Shown here: positions 1 through 5,219 of the stretch, piece after piece
How the letters are laid out: each line of letters begins with the position of its first letter
How positions within the stretch are numbered: position 1 is the stretch's first letter
DNA from: Thermoplasmata archaeon
GTDB taxonomy: Archaea; Thermoplasmatota; Thermoplasmata; JAGHBH01
Assembly: GCA_021161085.1 (NCBI GenBank)
Contig: JAGHBH010000112.1
Location: forward strand, 1 to 7,126
Direction: 5' to 3'
Length of the DNA: 7,126 nucleotides
Translations under genes and position numbers: made by a program
The notes under the pieces: model-generated
What the model saw: only the letters and a program-made list of their open reading frames with translations
Databases searched by the model: none
What the model was told of the DNA's origin: nothing

Positions 1-96
1 CGACACGATATATAGCCCGCCCTGGGGAAACCCGCCGCCCAGTATGACTTCCAGCCCCTCCACCCCTGTGGATACCTCATCCTTCTTTTCGACCAT
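1..96 (-). CDS. KaiC-like RecA-superfamily ATPase, N-terminal fragment cut by the window edge
   Basis: Reading the minus strand from ATG at 96 gives 32 codons that stay open to the window edge. After a short charged start (MVEKKDE) comes STGVEGLEVILGGGFPQGG and then LYIVS. This is the typical opening of a KaiC/RadA-type ATPase domain, in which the 'TGvegLD-iLGGGfp-G' segment is followed by a beta strand leading into the Walker A loop. The Walker A itself would lie just outside the window. A strong ribosome binding site (GGGAGGAG, then about 7 bases) precedes the ATG on the minus strand. The gene overlaps the 3' end of the RHH gene by 20 bases, so the two are almost certainly co-transcribed and probably translationally coupled. 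Archaeal KaiC homologues are P-loop ATPases usually assigned to signal transduction. Whether this one has one or two KaiC domains cannot be seen. Confidence 0.82.
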   Translation of the reverse strand, partial: MVEKKDEVSTGVEGLEVILGGGFPQGGLYIVS

Positions 97-619
97 TATC
101 CTCTCCTCCCTGCTCCTCATAGAGGTTGGCTATCAGTCTGGCAGACAGGTCTTCCCCCACATACTCTGCCAGGAGGTCCTTCACGGTGCGGAGGAACAGC
201 TCGGGCTCCCTCCCACTATCCACGGAAGAAAGGATGTTGCTGAGCTTCCTCCTGAACTCATCGTAGACCTTCTCGTCCAGCACGGCCTCGGCTATCCGGT
301 CCACCTTGCCCGGAAGAGAAGACACACGCCTCCGGTTGTATCGGTCCTGGTTTCTCACGTACTCCATGTGCCTTCTCACGGCATCCCGCACGAAATCGTT
401 GGGATTCCTCCACGCCCACTCCGGATGGGTCTCCACTATCTCCTTGACCTGCTCCATCATCACCCTGGAGAGACGGATGCCTATCCATTTGCTCTGGGGG
501 CCGGTGTCTCCATCTCCGGCGGAGCCTCCGTTTTCCTTTCTTCCCTCCCCGGAAAGCCCGTTCTCTCCGGTGCGAGCCATGGGGGAAAGATAGGGGTCAA
601 CGTTAAAAACGTTTGCCAT
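77..619 (-). CDS. Ribbon-helix-helix (CopG/Arc-like) DNA-binding protein with helical C-terminal domain
   Basis: Predicted 180 residues from ATG at 619. Residues about 15-43 are rich in Gly, Ser, Asp and Glu and look disordered. Residues 44-88 fit an RHH fold: a short strand (WIGIRLS, 45-51), helix A (VMMEQVKEIVETHP), a turn with NPNDF (72-76) and helix B (VRDAVRRHMEYV). RHH proteins dimerise and insert the paired strand into the DNA major groove, usually as repressors or antitoxins. The remaining 90 or so residues are predicted helical, very charged and not recognised; they could bind a partner such as the KaiC-like ATPase encoded next. The start is uncertain. TTG at 631, ATG at 619 and ATG at 580 are all in frame. 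The best TATA-like box (636-646) predicts transcription from about 614, which would favour 580, and codons between 580 and 619 have unusually AT-rich third positions. An alternative A/T box at 651-660 would allow 619. The RHH call is by pattern, not by a database match. Confidence 0.72.
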   Translation of the reverse strand: MANVFNVDPYLSPMARTGENGLSGEGRKENGGSAGDGDTGPQSKWIGIRLSRVMMEQVKEIVETHPEWAWRNPNDFVRDAVRRHMEYVRNQDRYNRRRVSSLPGKVDRIAEAVLDEKVYDEFRRKLSNILSSVDSGREPELFLRTVKDLLAEYVGEDLSARLIANLYEEQGGEDNGRKEG

Positions 620-633
620 CCCCGGGCTCAATA

Positions 634-646
634 AGATTTAAATATG
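634..646 (-). promoter_or_regulatory. TATA-like promoter of the RHH-KaiC operon
   Basis: The minus strand reads CATATTTAAATCT here, a good archaeal TATA box in an AT-rich patch within otherwise GC-rich DNA. By the usual spacing, transcription would begin near 612-616. A second A/T stretch (TATTTTTAAA on the minus strand, 651-660) could place the start near 630. Two AACGTT hexamers at 599-604 and 608-613 lie at or just after the predicted start, where a repressor site would be expected. Confidence 0.5.
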
Positions 647-695
647 TTTTTTTAAAAATAAAATGGGGACGGCCGGCCAGGGACGTGAACCCGGA

Positions 696-721
696 CCCGA
701 TAGATATACCCGATAGGTATA
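696..721 (+). repeat. Tandem 13-bp direct repeat in the UbiA promoter
   Basis: CCCGATAGATATA (696-708) is followed immediately by CCCGATAGGTATA (709-721), identical at 12 of 13 positions. The second copy runs into the TATA-like box of the UbiA gene, and the first supplies a second TATA-like ATATA 13 bases upstream. This could be a duplicated promoter core or a two-site operator for a regulator, perhaps the divergently encoded RHH protein. The repeat is seen; the function is inferred. Confidence 0.6.
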
Positions 722-724
722 AAT
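716..724 (+). promoter_or_regulatory. TATA-like promoter of the UbiA-unknown operon
   Basis: GGTATAAAT lies about 40 bases before the ATG at 761, which predicts transcription from about 746. That leaves a leader of about 15 bases containing GGAGG (748-752), eight bases from the start codon. A perfect palindrome, CCTCCGCGGAGG (741-752), covers this ribosome binding site. Confidence 0.55.
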
Positions 725-760
725 CCCATTGCCATCTTCTCCTCCGCGGAGGACGTACAG

Positions 761-1819
761 ATGGCCGTCGGTATGCGTCCTGGAGAACGGATAAGGAGAT
801 ACCTGCAGCTGGGGAGGATAATGTCGGCCATGCTGACGGCAGGCATAGCCATCATAGGCGCATATTCCACCGGCCACGTACTATCACCCACGGAGTTCCT
901 GGTGTTCATGTGGCTGGGCTTCTGGTTCCACGCCTTCGGAGGGGCGTACAACGAGATAAGCGACTACAGGCTGGACTCCATGGTCAAGGAGCTCAAGGAC
1001 AAGCCCCTGGTCAGCGGAGCCATCAACATGACCCAGGCGGTGGGCTTCACCCTTCTCACGGTGTTCGCAGGCATACTCGCCCTGGCCCTTTTCTACCCCT
1101 CGCCCTGGCCCATAATCATGTGGGTGGCATCCTACGCCGCCGCCGGCTACTACGACGGGAAGGGGAAATACACCCCATATATGTTCGAACTCTCCCTGGG
1201 ACTGACGTTCTTCTTCTGGGCGTTCTTCGGGGCGGCGGCGGTCAACCCCTCCTTTCCCCAGGGGATAACCATAAACACCATAGCCGTGGCCCTGGTCATA
1301 TTCATCTTCGCAGTCTATATCAACTGGGGCAACGCCATGAAGGACGCCCCCACGGACAGGAACCTGCACGTCCCCACCAGGGCGGTGGCCTGGGGATACG
1401 ACCACCGGCAGAGACTCGGCCCGGGAAGCCCCCACATACTCTACGGGCTGCTGATAAAACTCTGCCTGCTGGTGTCCTACGCCCTCCCCATACTCTACCC
1501 GCTGTTCACCTCCGACAAGACCCACCTCCTGCCCACCAGACCCCTATTATTCGGCATGGACGTCTACACCCTGTTCTTTCTCTTCTTCGTAGTCCCCACC
1601 CAGATATGGGTGGTATACCGGGCGGTGGGCAGACACGACAGGCTGTGGTGGACCAACTACATCGTGGCGGACATATTCCTGACCTGGCTGGCCTTCTCCT
1701 TCATGACGGTGATGGTGATAGGAATCTTTGGAAGCATATTCATGTTCCTCCTGCCTCTTTTGTGGTTCGCAGGAACGACCACGCTGATGTACGGAAAACC
1801 CATGAGGGTGGGGCTCTGA
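761..1819 (+). CDS. UbiA-family integral membrane prenyltransferase
   Basis: A 352-residue, strongly hydrophobic protein with about nine predicted membrane helices (roughly 20-38, 47-63, 94-111, 115-130, 143-161, 170-189, 227-250, 267-289 and two within 298-343). It has the two acidic motifs of UbiA prenyltransferases. The first is N64-x3-D68-x3-D72 (NEISDYRLD), followed by KELKDKPLVSGAI, which matches the family's '(K/R)RP-sG' segment. The second is N191-x3-D195-x3-D199 (NAMKDAPTD). In this family the aspartates bind Mg2+-prenyl diphosphate and the enzyme transfers the prenyl chain to an acceptor within the membrane. The acceptor cannot be read from the sequence: digeranylgeranylglyceryl phosphate synthesis, quinone, heme or carotenoid-type substrates are all possible. 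At 352 residues it is somewhat longer than many family members. The ATG at 761 has GGAGG eight bases upstream; ATG at 773 is an alternative. The next gene starts one base after the TGA. Confidence 0.85.
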   Translation: MAVGMRPGERIRRYLQLGRIMSAMLTAGIAIIGAYSTGHVLSPTEFLVFMWLGFWFHAFGGAYNEISDYRLDSMVKELKDKPLVSGAINMTQAVGFTLLTVFAGILALALFYPSPWPIIMWVASYAAAGYYDGKGKYTPYMFELSLGLTFFFWAFFGAAAVNPSFPQGITINTIAVALVIFIFAVYINWGNAMKDAPTDRNLHVPTRAVAWGYDHRQRLGPGSPHILYGLLIKLCLLVSYALPILYPLFTSDKTHLLPTRPLLFGMDVYTLFFLFFVVPTQIWVVYRAVGRHDRLWWTNYIVADIFLTWLAFSFMTVMVIGIFGSIFMFLLPLLWFAGTTTLMYGKPMRVGL

Positions 1820-1820
1820 G

Positions 1821-2675
1821 ATGACGGACTGGAGCAGGGTGTTCGAGCCTGTGGGCGTATACAAGCCTGTTCTCATAGCTCCCCTGGATGAAGACCGGTG
1901 GAGGGAAACGGAACGGCTGGGCGGGGACTGGCACGATGTTGGCGGCAGATGTCTAACCAGCCTATCCGGCCTCATACGATTCTGCTCCCTCTCCGGGGAA
2001 CCCCTTTTCTTCCGTGTGAGGACATCCAGGGAGGTGGACGGTAAAAAAATAGAGGGAGACATAAGGAGGGATTGCAACGCCAACAACAGGATGGGAGCTC
2101 TCTACCAAAGGGTCGGAGGATACCTGGGACGGACGTTCAGAAGTGGATCTTATGTGGGTGTGGCGGTCACCACGGACCCCGAAAAGGCCGATTCCCTCTC
2201 CGACTGCCCGGGGGCTCTCTTCATCCTGGCGGTGGACTACTTCGAAAACCCGGAGTTATATAATAAAGTGGCCGATATGGTGTCCGGACTGGGGAGGGGA
2301 GACCCCTCCGCCCCCCTGAAAGGATATCTGGAATCCCACGGCGCCTTCTGCGGTATGATATCCTTCATCGCGGACATAGCCAAAGACACCGTTTCCCTGG
2401 AGTGGCTTGACAACCCGGGGGGTGAGATGCCCTCTTTCCTCACCCCGGAGGATATCCGCCTGGCATCGGAGGCCGAGGAGGGGGGAGACGCCGGACCTTT
2501 CATACGCCGCATGAAGGAGGTACCACTGTTCTACTCCCCGATATGCCGGGGGGCCGTCCAGTATGGCCTGAAGAAGGGGGATAGATGGGTGGCTCGCCCC
2601 TACGGGGAGATAACGGCTGTGCTCGGCATACGTCCCTCTTTCATGGAGAGATTCCTCGGAGAACTGAAGGGCTGA
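1821..2675 (+). CDS. Unknown soluble protein with six cysteines, coupled to UbiA
   Basis: A 284-residue protein I do not recognise with confidence. It has no signal peptide and no convincing membrane segment. It contains six cysteines (C44, C55, C85, C129, C177, C242) with no CxxC pair, so a classical zinc ribbon is unlikely. Features that may be conserved are RRDCNANNRMGALY (82-95), DCPGALFILAVDYFENPELYNKV (two parts, 128-150), GAFCGM (174-179), SPICRGAVQYGLKKGDRW (239-256) and a C-terminal RPYGEITAVLGI. The alternation of a hydrophobic strand followed by 'NP-x-x-x-x-K', and later a Cys-Gly turn and a 'GDR', faintly recalls DUF169 proteins, but this is only a guess. The ATG is one base after the UbiA stop, with a G-rich stretch (GAGGGTGGGG) just upstream, so translational coupling is likely. 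Codon use resembles its neighbours. Convergent with GGPP synthase, 28 bases between stops. That it is a real gene is well supported; its function is not. Confidence 0.8.
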   Translation: MTDWSRVFEPVGVYKPVLIAPLDEDRWRETERLGGDWHDVGGRCLTSLSGLIRFCSLSGEPLFFRVRTSREVDGKKIEGDIRRDCNANNRMGALYQRVGGYLGRTFRSGSYVGVAVTTDPEKADSLSDCPGALFILAVDYFENPELYNKVADMVSGLGRGDPSAPLKGYLESHGAFCGMISFIADIAKDTVSLEWLDNPGGEMPSFLTPEDIRLASEAEEGGDAGPFIRRMKEVPLFYSPICRGAVQYGLKKGDRWVARPYGEITAVLGIRPSFMERFLGELKG

Positions 2676-2703
2676 GACACCGGAGAAAGGGTGGGACGGA
2701 GGG

Positions 2704-3684
2704 CTATTTTTCCCGTTTGACCATGAAATCCACAGCGGCCAGGAGTATCTCCTTGTCCGGGCCGTCCCTCAGCACTCCCAGCAGGCGTCTGCTCTTCTCG
2801 GCGTATTCTTCCGCACGGCGGGTTGCGTACTCTATGGCCCCTCCCTCACGCATGGCCTCTATAGCCTTGGCAACGGTCTCCTCGTCCGCCTCCGCGTTGC
2901 CGAAAGCTCTGAGGAAAGCCTCCCTCTGTTCTCCCTCGAGATGGTTGAGTGCCCAGACCGCAGATAGGGTCTTTTTTCCGTTCTTTATGTCGCTTCCCAC
3001 GGGCTTGCCCAGCACCTTCTCGTCCGCCTGGAGGTCCAGCAGGTCGTCCCATATCTGGAAGCCTATGCCCAGGAGCCTGCCGTATTCGTCCAGGGCAGAT
3101 ATCTCCTCCTCCGTGCCCCTGCCGATGAGGGCTCCGCCTTTGGCGGCGGTCTTGAACATGAGGGCGGTCTTCTTCTCCACCATCACCATGTACTCCTCTT
3201 CCGTGACCTCCCTCCGGCTCTCGAAATCCATGTCCATCTGCTGGCCCTCGGCGATACCCTGGACCATCATGGAGAAATCCTCGAGTATTGTGCGGAGAAC
3301 CGGGTCCGGCACGTCGAGTTTTGTCAGGAGGTAGAAGGAACGGGCGAACATGGCGTCGCCGGCGTTTATGGCCGTGGCCTCGTCATAGATGATGTGAACC
3401 GCAGGTCGGCCCCGGCGGACGGCATCTTTGTCCATGAGATCGTCGTGGATGAGGGTGAAGTTGTGGGTCATCTCCAGAGCCAGGGCGAAGGGCATCGCCC
3501 TCTCCTCGTCCCCGCCCACGGCCGCACACGCCGTGAGGGCCATAACAGGGCGCAGTCTCTTGCCCCCCGCTGCGGGATAGTGCCGCATGGCCTCCACGAG
3601 CCTTGGTACCTCTCCGTCTATGACCCGTTCTATCTCCCTGTTGACCCTTTCTATCCTCGGTCTTATCATCTCGACGAAGCCCAT
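2704..3684 (-). CDS. idsA: Short-chain trans-isoprenyl diphosphate synthase, probably GGPP synthase
   Basis: Predicted 326 residues from ATG at 3684, the usual length for the family. The landmarks appear in order: GGKRLRP (40-46, diphosphate binding), the first aspartate motif HDDLMD (D81, D82, D85), GQQMD (147-151), KKT (171-173), the second aspartate motif WDDLLD (D213, D214, D217) and GKKT (236-239). The enzyme condenses isopentenyl diphosphate with allylic diphosphates via Mg2+ held by the two motifs. Phe76, five residues before the first motif, has a non-aromatic Thr next to it, and the motif has no two-residue insertion. In studied archaeal enzymes this arrangement goes with a C20 product, so GGPP for ether lipids is the likely product, with FPP activity possible. 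GTG at 3693 is an alternative start; I prefer 3684 because GGGTGA lies about 5 bases before it. It is the last gene of the minus-strand operon and ends with TAG, the only amber stop among the genes here. Confidence 0.93.
   Translation of the reverse strand: MGFVEMIRPRIERVNREIERVIDGEVPRLVEAMRHYPAAGGKRLRPVMALTACAAVGGDEERAMPFALALEMTHNFTLIHDDLMDKDAVRRGRPAVHIIYDEATAINAGDAMFARSFYLLTKLDVPDPVLRTILEDFSMMVQGIAEGQQMDMDFESRREVTEEEYMVMVEKKTALMFKTAAKGGALIGRGTEEEISALDEYGRLLGIGFQIWDDLLDLQADEKVLGKPVGSDIKNGKKTLSAVWALNHLEGEQREAFLRAFGNAEADEETVAKAIEAMREGGAIEYATRRAEEYAEKSRRLLGVLRDGPDKEILLAAVDFMVKREK
2707..2711 (+). terminator. Possible oligo-T terminator of the UbiA operon
   Basis: A run of five T follows about 30 bases after the stop of the 284-residue protein, within the last codons of the convergent GGPP synthase gene. 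Archaeal transcription often ends at short T tracts without a hairpin. No comparable T run is seen for the minus-strand operon just beyond its stop at 2704. Confidence 0.3.
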
Positions 3685-3725
3685 ATCTTTCACCCGGTAT
3701 TTTTCACACCTGTATCCTTCACCCG
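3684..3725. repeat. Three imperfect 13-bp repeats at the junction before GGPP synthase
   Basis: On the plus strand TATCTTTCACCCG (3684-3696), TATTTTTCACACC (3698-3710) and TATCCTTCACCCG (3713-3725) follow one another at 14-15 base spacing. On the minus strand each reads roughly GGGTGAARGATA. The leftmost holds the ribosome binding site and GTG/ATG start of GGPP synthase, and the rightmost holds the TGA of the upstream 95-residue gene. They could be a local duplication of a GGTGA ribosome binding site or a binding-site array. Confidence 0.5.
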
Positions 3726-4006
3726 TAATAGCTCGCGGGGATCTCTTCTTCCCTCTCCTCTCCCTCCTCCTCGGCCTGCTCCAGTATATCCACAGCGAGT
3801 ATCATGTGGGTGGGGATTATCCTTATGAATTCCACATCGTCCTCCCTCAATCCCATGCAGAAGCCCTCATCGCTGCCTATCCCCGTGTAGCCCTTGAACA
3901 CTCCCCTGGAGACCAGCATCTCCTCCCTGGTGCCCAGGGACAGCACCCTTAGCACCGATCCCTCGACCAGCTTTATCTCAGCGTTGAACAACCCTTTCTT
4001 CGCCAT
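3719..4006 (-). CDS. Small protein of unknown function between regulator and GGPP synthase
   Basis: A 95-residue protein that I do not recognise. Residues 8-75 alternate short hydrophobic strands and turns (EIKLVEGSVLRVLSL, EEMLVSRGVFKGY, GFCMGL, DDVEFIRIIPTHMILAVDIL), suggesting a small mostly-beta domain. Residues 76-90 are almost all acidic (EQAEEEGEEREEEIP), followed by SYYG. The strand pattern with 'FKGY' and a final 'IRIIPTHMILAVDIL' loosely resembles an Sm-like barrel, but the Sm motifs are not clear and I do not assign it. One cysteine (C50) and no signal or membrane helix. The ATG is three bases after the stop of the winged-helix gene, with GAGGAGG at a good distance inside the end of that gene, so it is translated as part of the operon. 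GGPP synthase follows after 34 bases. Confidence 0.78.
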   Translation of the reverse strand: MAKKGLFNAEIKLVEGSVLRVLSLGTREEMLVSRGVFKGYTGIGSDEGFCMGLREDDVEFIRIIPTHMILAVDILEQAEEEGEEREEEIPASYYG

Positions 4007-4009
4007 ATC

Positions 4010-4456
4010 TTATCCCTCCTCCTTCAGCAGGGCGGACAGATGGTCGATGTTCTTCCTGTAATTCCTCATGGCCATGTCAACGTGGGCCTCGACGAGACCC
4101 CATGCCCTGGATATGTCGCCGTACCTGAGCCTGTACCCCTTCTTCACCCCTCCGTCCTCACCCTCCAGAGCGACCCCCTCCAGCAGGTCCAGTTCCTTGA
4201 GACGCCGGAGGTGGTTGTAGATGCTGGGTCTGGATGCTCCAAGCAGGGCCTCCATCTCCTCCATGGTCCACGCCTTGTCCGGCCGGCGGAGGAAGCATTC
4301 CATGAAAAGCCTGTAGCCCACAGTGTTCATGGCCTCTTCCGGACTGGACACCCTCTTGAGGAATCCCATGTCCATGAGTATGGCTACGGCGACCTTTTCC
4401 GGCTCTTTCACATCCGTCAGGGGACGGTTGCTCTTGACCACGAACTCAAAAACCAT
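4010..4456 (-). CDS. Winged helix-turn-helix transcriptional regulator
   Basis: Predicted 148 residues. An N-terminal part (1-45) contains EPEKVAVAILMDMGFL. Residues 46-112 fit a winged helix: helix 1 YRLFMECFLRRP, helix 2 TMEEMEALLG, recognition helix SRPSIYNHLRRLKELDLLE (75-93), and a two-stranded wing (VALEGEDGGVKKGYRLRY). A long charged helix (113-147) could serve dimerisation. This organisation is seen in many archaeal ArsR/TrmB/MarR-like regulators; I cannot name the family more closely, and no ligand-binding domain is obvious. ATG at 4480 is in frame, but the TATA-like box at 4486-4497 lies so close that transcription should begin near 4465, so ATG at 4456 is preferred. It is first in an operon with the 95-residue protein and GGPP synthase, so control of lipid precursor supply is a reasonable inference. 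Confidence 0.8.
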   Translation of the reverse strand: MVFEFVVKSNRPLTDVKEPEKVAVAILMDMGFLKRVSSPEEAMNTVGYRLFMECFLRRPDKAWTMEEMEALLGASRPSIYNHLRRLKELDLLEGVALEGEDGGVKKGYRLRYGDISRAWGLVEAHVDMAMRNYRKNIDHLSALLKEEG

Positions 4457-4485
4457 CTCGCACCGCCACCCTATCACCATGGAGG

Positions 4486-4497
4486 ATTTAAAAATTT
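4486..4497 (-). promoter_or_regulatory. TATA-like promoter of the regulator-GGPP synthase operon
   Basis: The minus strand reads AAATTTTTAAAT, an A/T island in GC-rich DNA. Expected transcription start is near 4464-4466, giving a leader of about nine bases to the ATG at 4456. The element is nearly symmetrical, but no plus-strand gene starts at a suitable distance. Confidence 0.5.
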
Positions 4498-4536
4498 CCG
4501 GGAAAAAAGACGGAGGCAGGGGGCACGGTGAAGGAA

Positions 4537-4588
4537 GGGGTTAAGGGATGCGGGATGAGGGGATGCGGGGTGTGGGACTTGAAGGGGG
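4537..4588 (+). repeat. G-tract heptamer repeats, possible G-quadruplex
   Basis: G runs occur at 4537-4540, 4545-4547, 4552-4554, 4559-4562, 4567-4570, 4574-4576 and 4584-4588. The core is near-tandem GGGATGC, GGGATGA, GGGGATGC, GGGGTGT, with loops of three or four bases. This satisfies the usual four-tract quadruplex pattern. It sits between the divergent regulator and CBS genes and ends just before the CBS gene's TATA-like box. Confidence 0.6.
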
Positions 4589-4589
4589 A

Positions 4590-4601
4590 AGAGATAAATA
4601 C
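4590..4601 (+). promoter_or_regulatory. TATA-like promoter of the CBS gene
   Basis: AGAGATAAATAC is a TATA-like element after a purine-rich stretch that could serve as the TFB recognition element. Transcription would begin near 4622, leaving a leader of about 30 bases with GAGGAG before ATG 4652. Confidence 0.5.
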
Positions 4602-4651
4602 CCTGGCATCCATACAAATCATAGGGCGAAACCGCCGAGGAGATGGAGACC

Positions 4652-5197
4652 ATGAACTTCAGAAGGATGCGCGTGGAGGAGATAATGACCGTGAACCCCG
4701 TCACCTGCGACCCGAAGGACACGGTGGAAAACGCCGCCACCCTCATGAAAGAACACGACGTGGGAAGTCTCCTCGTGGTCAAGGAAGGAAAGCCGGAGGG
4801 AATAATCACCGAGAGGGACATCATCACCAAGATAGTGGCCCAGGGACGAAGCCCCGCCGACGCCGTGGTGGAGGAGATAATGAGCAAACCCGTGGTATCC
4901 GTCTCCCCCTCGGCCGACATCACCACGGCGGCCAGACTGATGGCTGACAGGAGGATAAGAAGACTGCCCGTGGTCTCCGGAGACATGCTGGTCGGCCTCG
5001 TGACCCAGAGAGACGTGCTCAAGGTCTCCCCCAGGCTCTTCGAGACCCTGGACCACCTCAGAGGATTCGCATACGAGCCTCCCAGAAGCGAGATGGAAAT
5101 GGCCGGATACTGCGAGGTCTGCGGCAGCTACTCCCCCAGGCTCACCGAGGTGAACGGCCGGCTGGTCTGTCCCACCTGCGCACGGGAGACGGGGTAA
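4652..5197 (+). CDS. CBS-domain pair protein with C-terminal zinc ribbon
   Basis: Predicted 181 residues. Two CBS domains lie in tandem: the first spans about 5-60, with IMTVNPVTCDPKDTV and GIITERDI (T53, D56); the second about 74-126, with IMSKPVVSVSPSADI and GLVTQRDV (T118, D121). The G-h-h-T-x-x-D signature is the usual site for adenosine nucleotides or similar ligands, so the pair probably forms a ligand-sensing Bateman module. Residues 152-178 form a short treble-clef or ribbon-like zinc site, C154-x2-C157 and C173-x2-C176. Such stand-alone CBS-zinc proteins occur in archaea; the partner regulated is not known here. ATG at 4643 is an alternative, but GAGGAG sits directly against it, while it is nine bases before ATG 4652. 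The gene ends with TAA 57 bases before alaS. Confidence 0.88.
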   Translation: MNFRRMRVEEIMTVNPVTCDPKDTVENAATLMKEHDVGSLLVVKEGKPEGIITERDIITKIVAQGRSPADAVVEEIMSKPVVSVSPSADITTAARLMADRRIRRLPVVSGDMLVGLVTQRDVLKVSPRLFETLDHLRGFAYEPPRSEMEMAGYCEVCGSYSPRLTEVNGRLVCPTCARETG

Positions 5198-5219
5198 GCG
5201 GGTCAGCAGTGAGCAAACG

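Noticed and set aside
44..634. Plus-strand open frame opposite the RHH and KaiC genes
   Set aside because: Antisense to two genes with recognisable domains and a good internal ribosome binding site; no supporting signal of its own.
646..653. T tract as plus-strand terminator
   Set aside because: No plus-strand gene lies upstream; the tract is better explained as part of the A/T-rich promoter of the minus-strand operon.
668..698. tRNA-like T-arm on the minus strand (GGGTTCACGTCCC context followed by GGCCGGCC), possible tRNA remnant or attachment site
   Set aside because: The loop lacks the usual A58, one stem pair is mismatched, and no matching 5' acceptor, D-arm or anticodon arm is found in the 75 bases that should hold them.
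613..1824. Plus-strand open frame of 403 codons overlapping the UbiA gene
   Set aside because: Same strand, other frame of the UbiA gene; low-complexity Arg/His/Pro-rich protein and no promoter or ribosome binding site at its start.
1821..2675. Assignment of the 284-residue protein to DUF169
   Set aside because: Only a vague spacing of strands, Cys and GDR; the family's usual N-terminal pattern is not seen, so it is left unassigned.
2704..2706. TAG stop of GGPP synthase as possible pyrrolysine codon
   Set aside because: The protein already ends at the normal family length, and nothing in the window shows that the organism makes pyrrolysine.
3719..4006. Assignment of the 95-residue protein as an Sm/LSm protein
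   Set aside because: The Sm1 and Sm2 signatures are not recognisable, only a generic beta-rich pattern.
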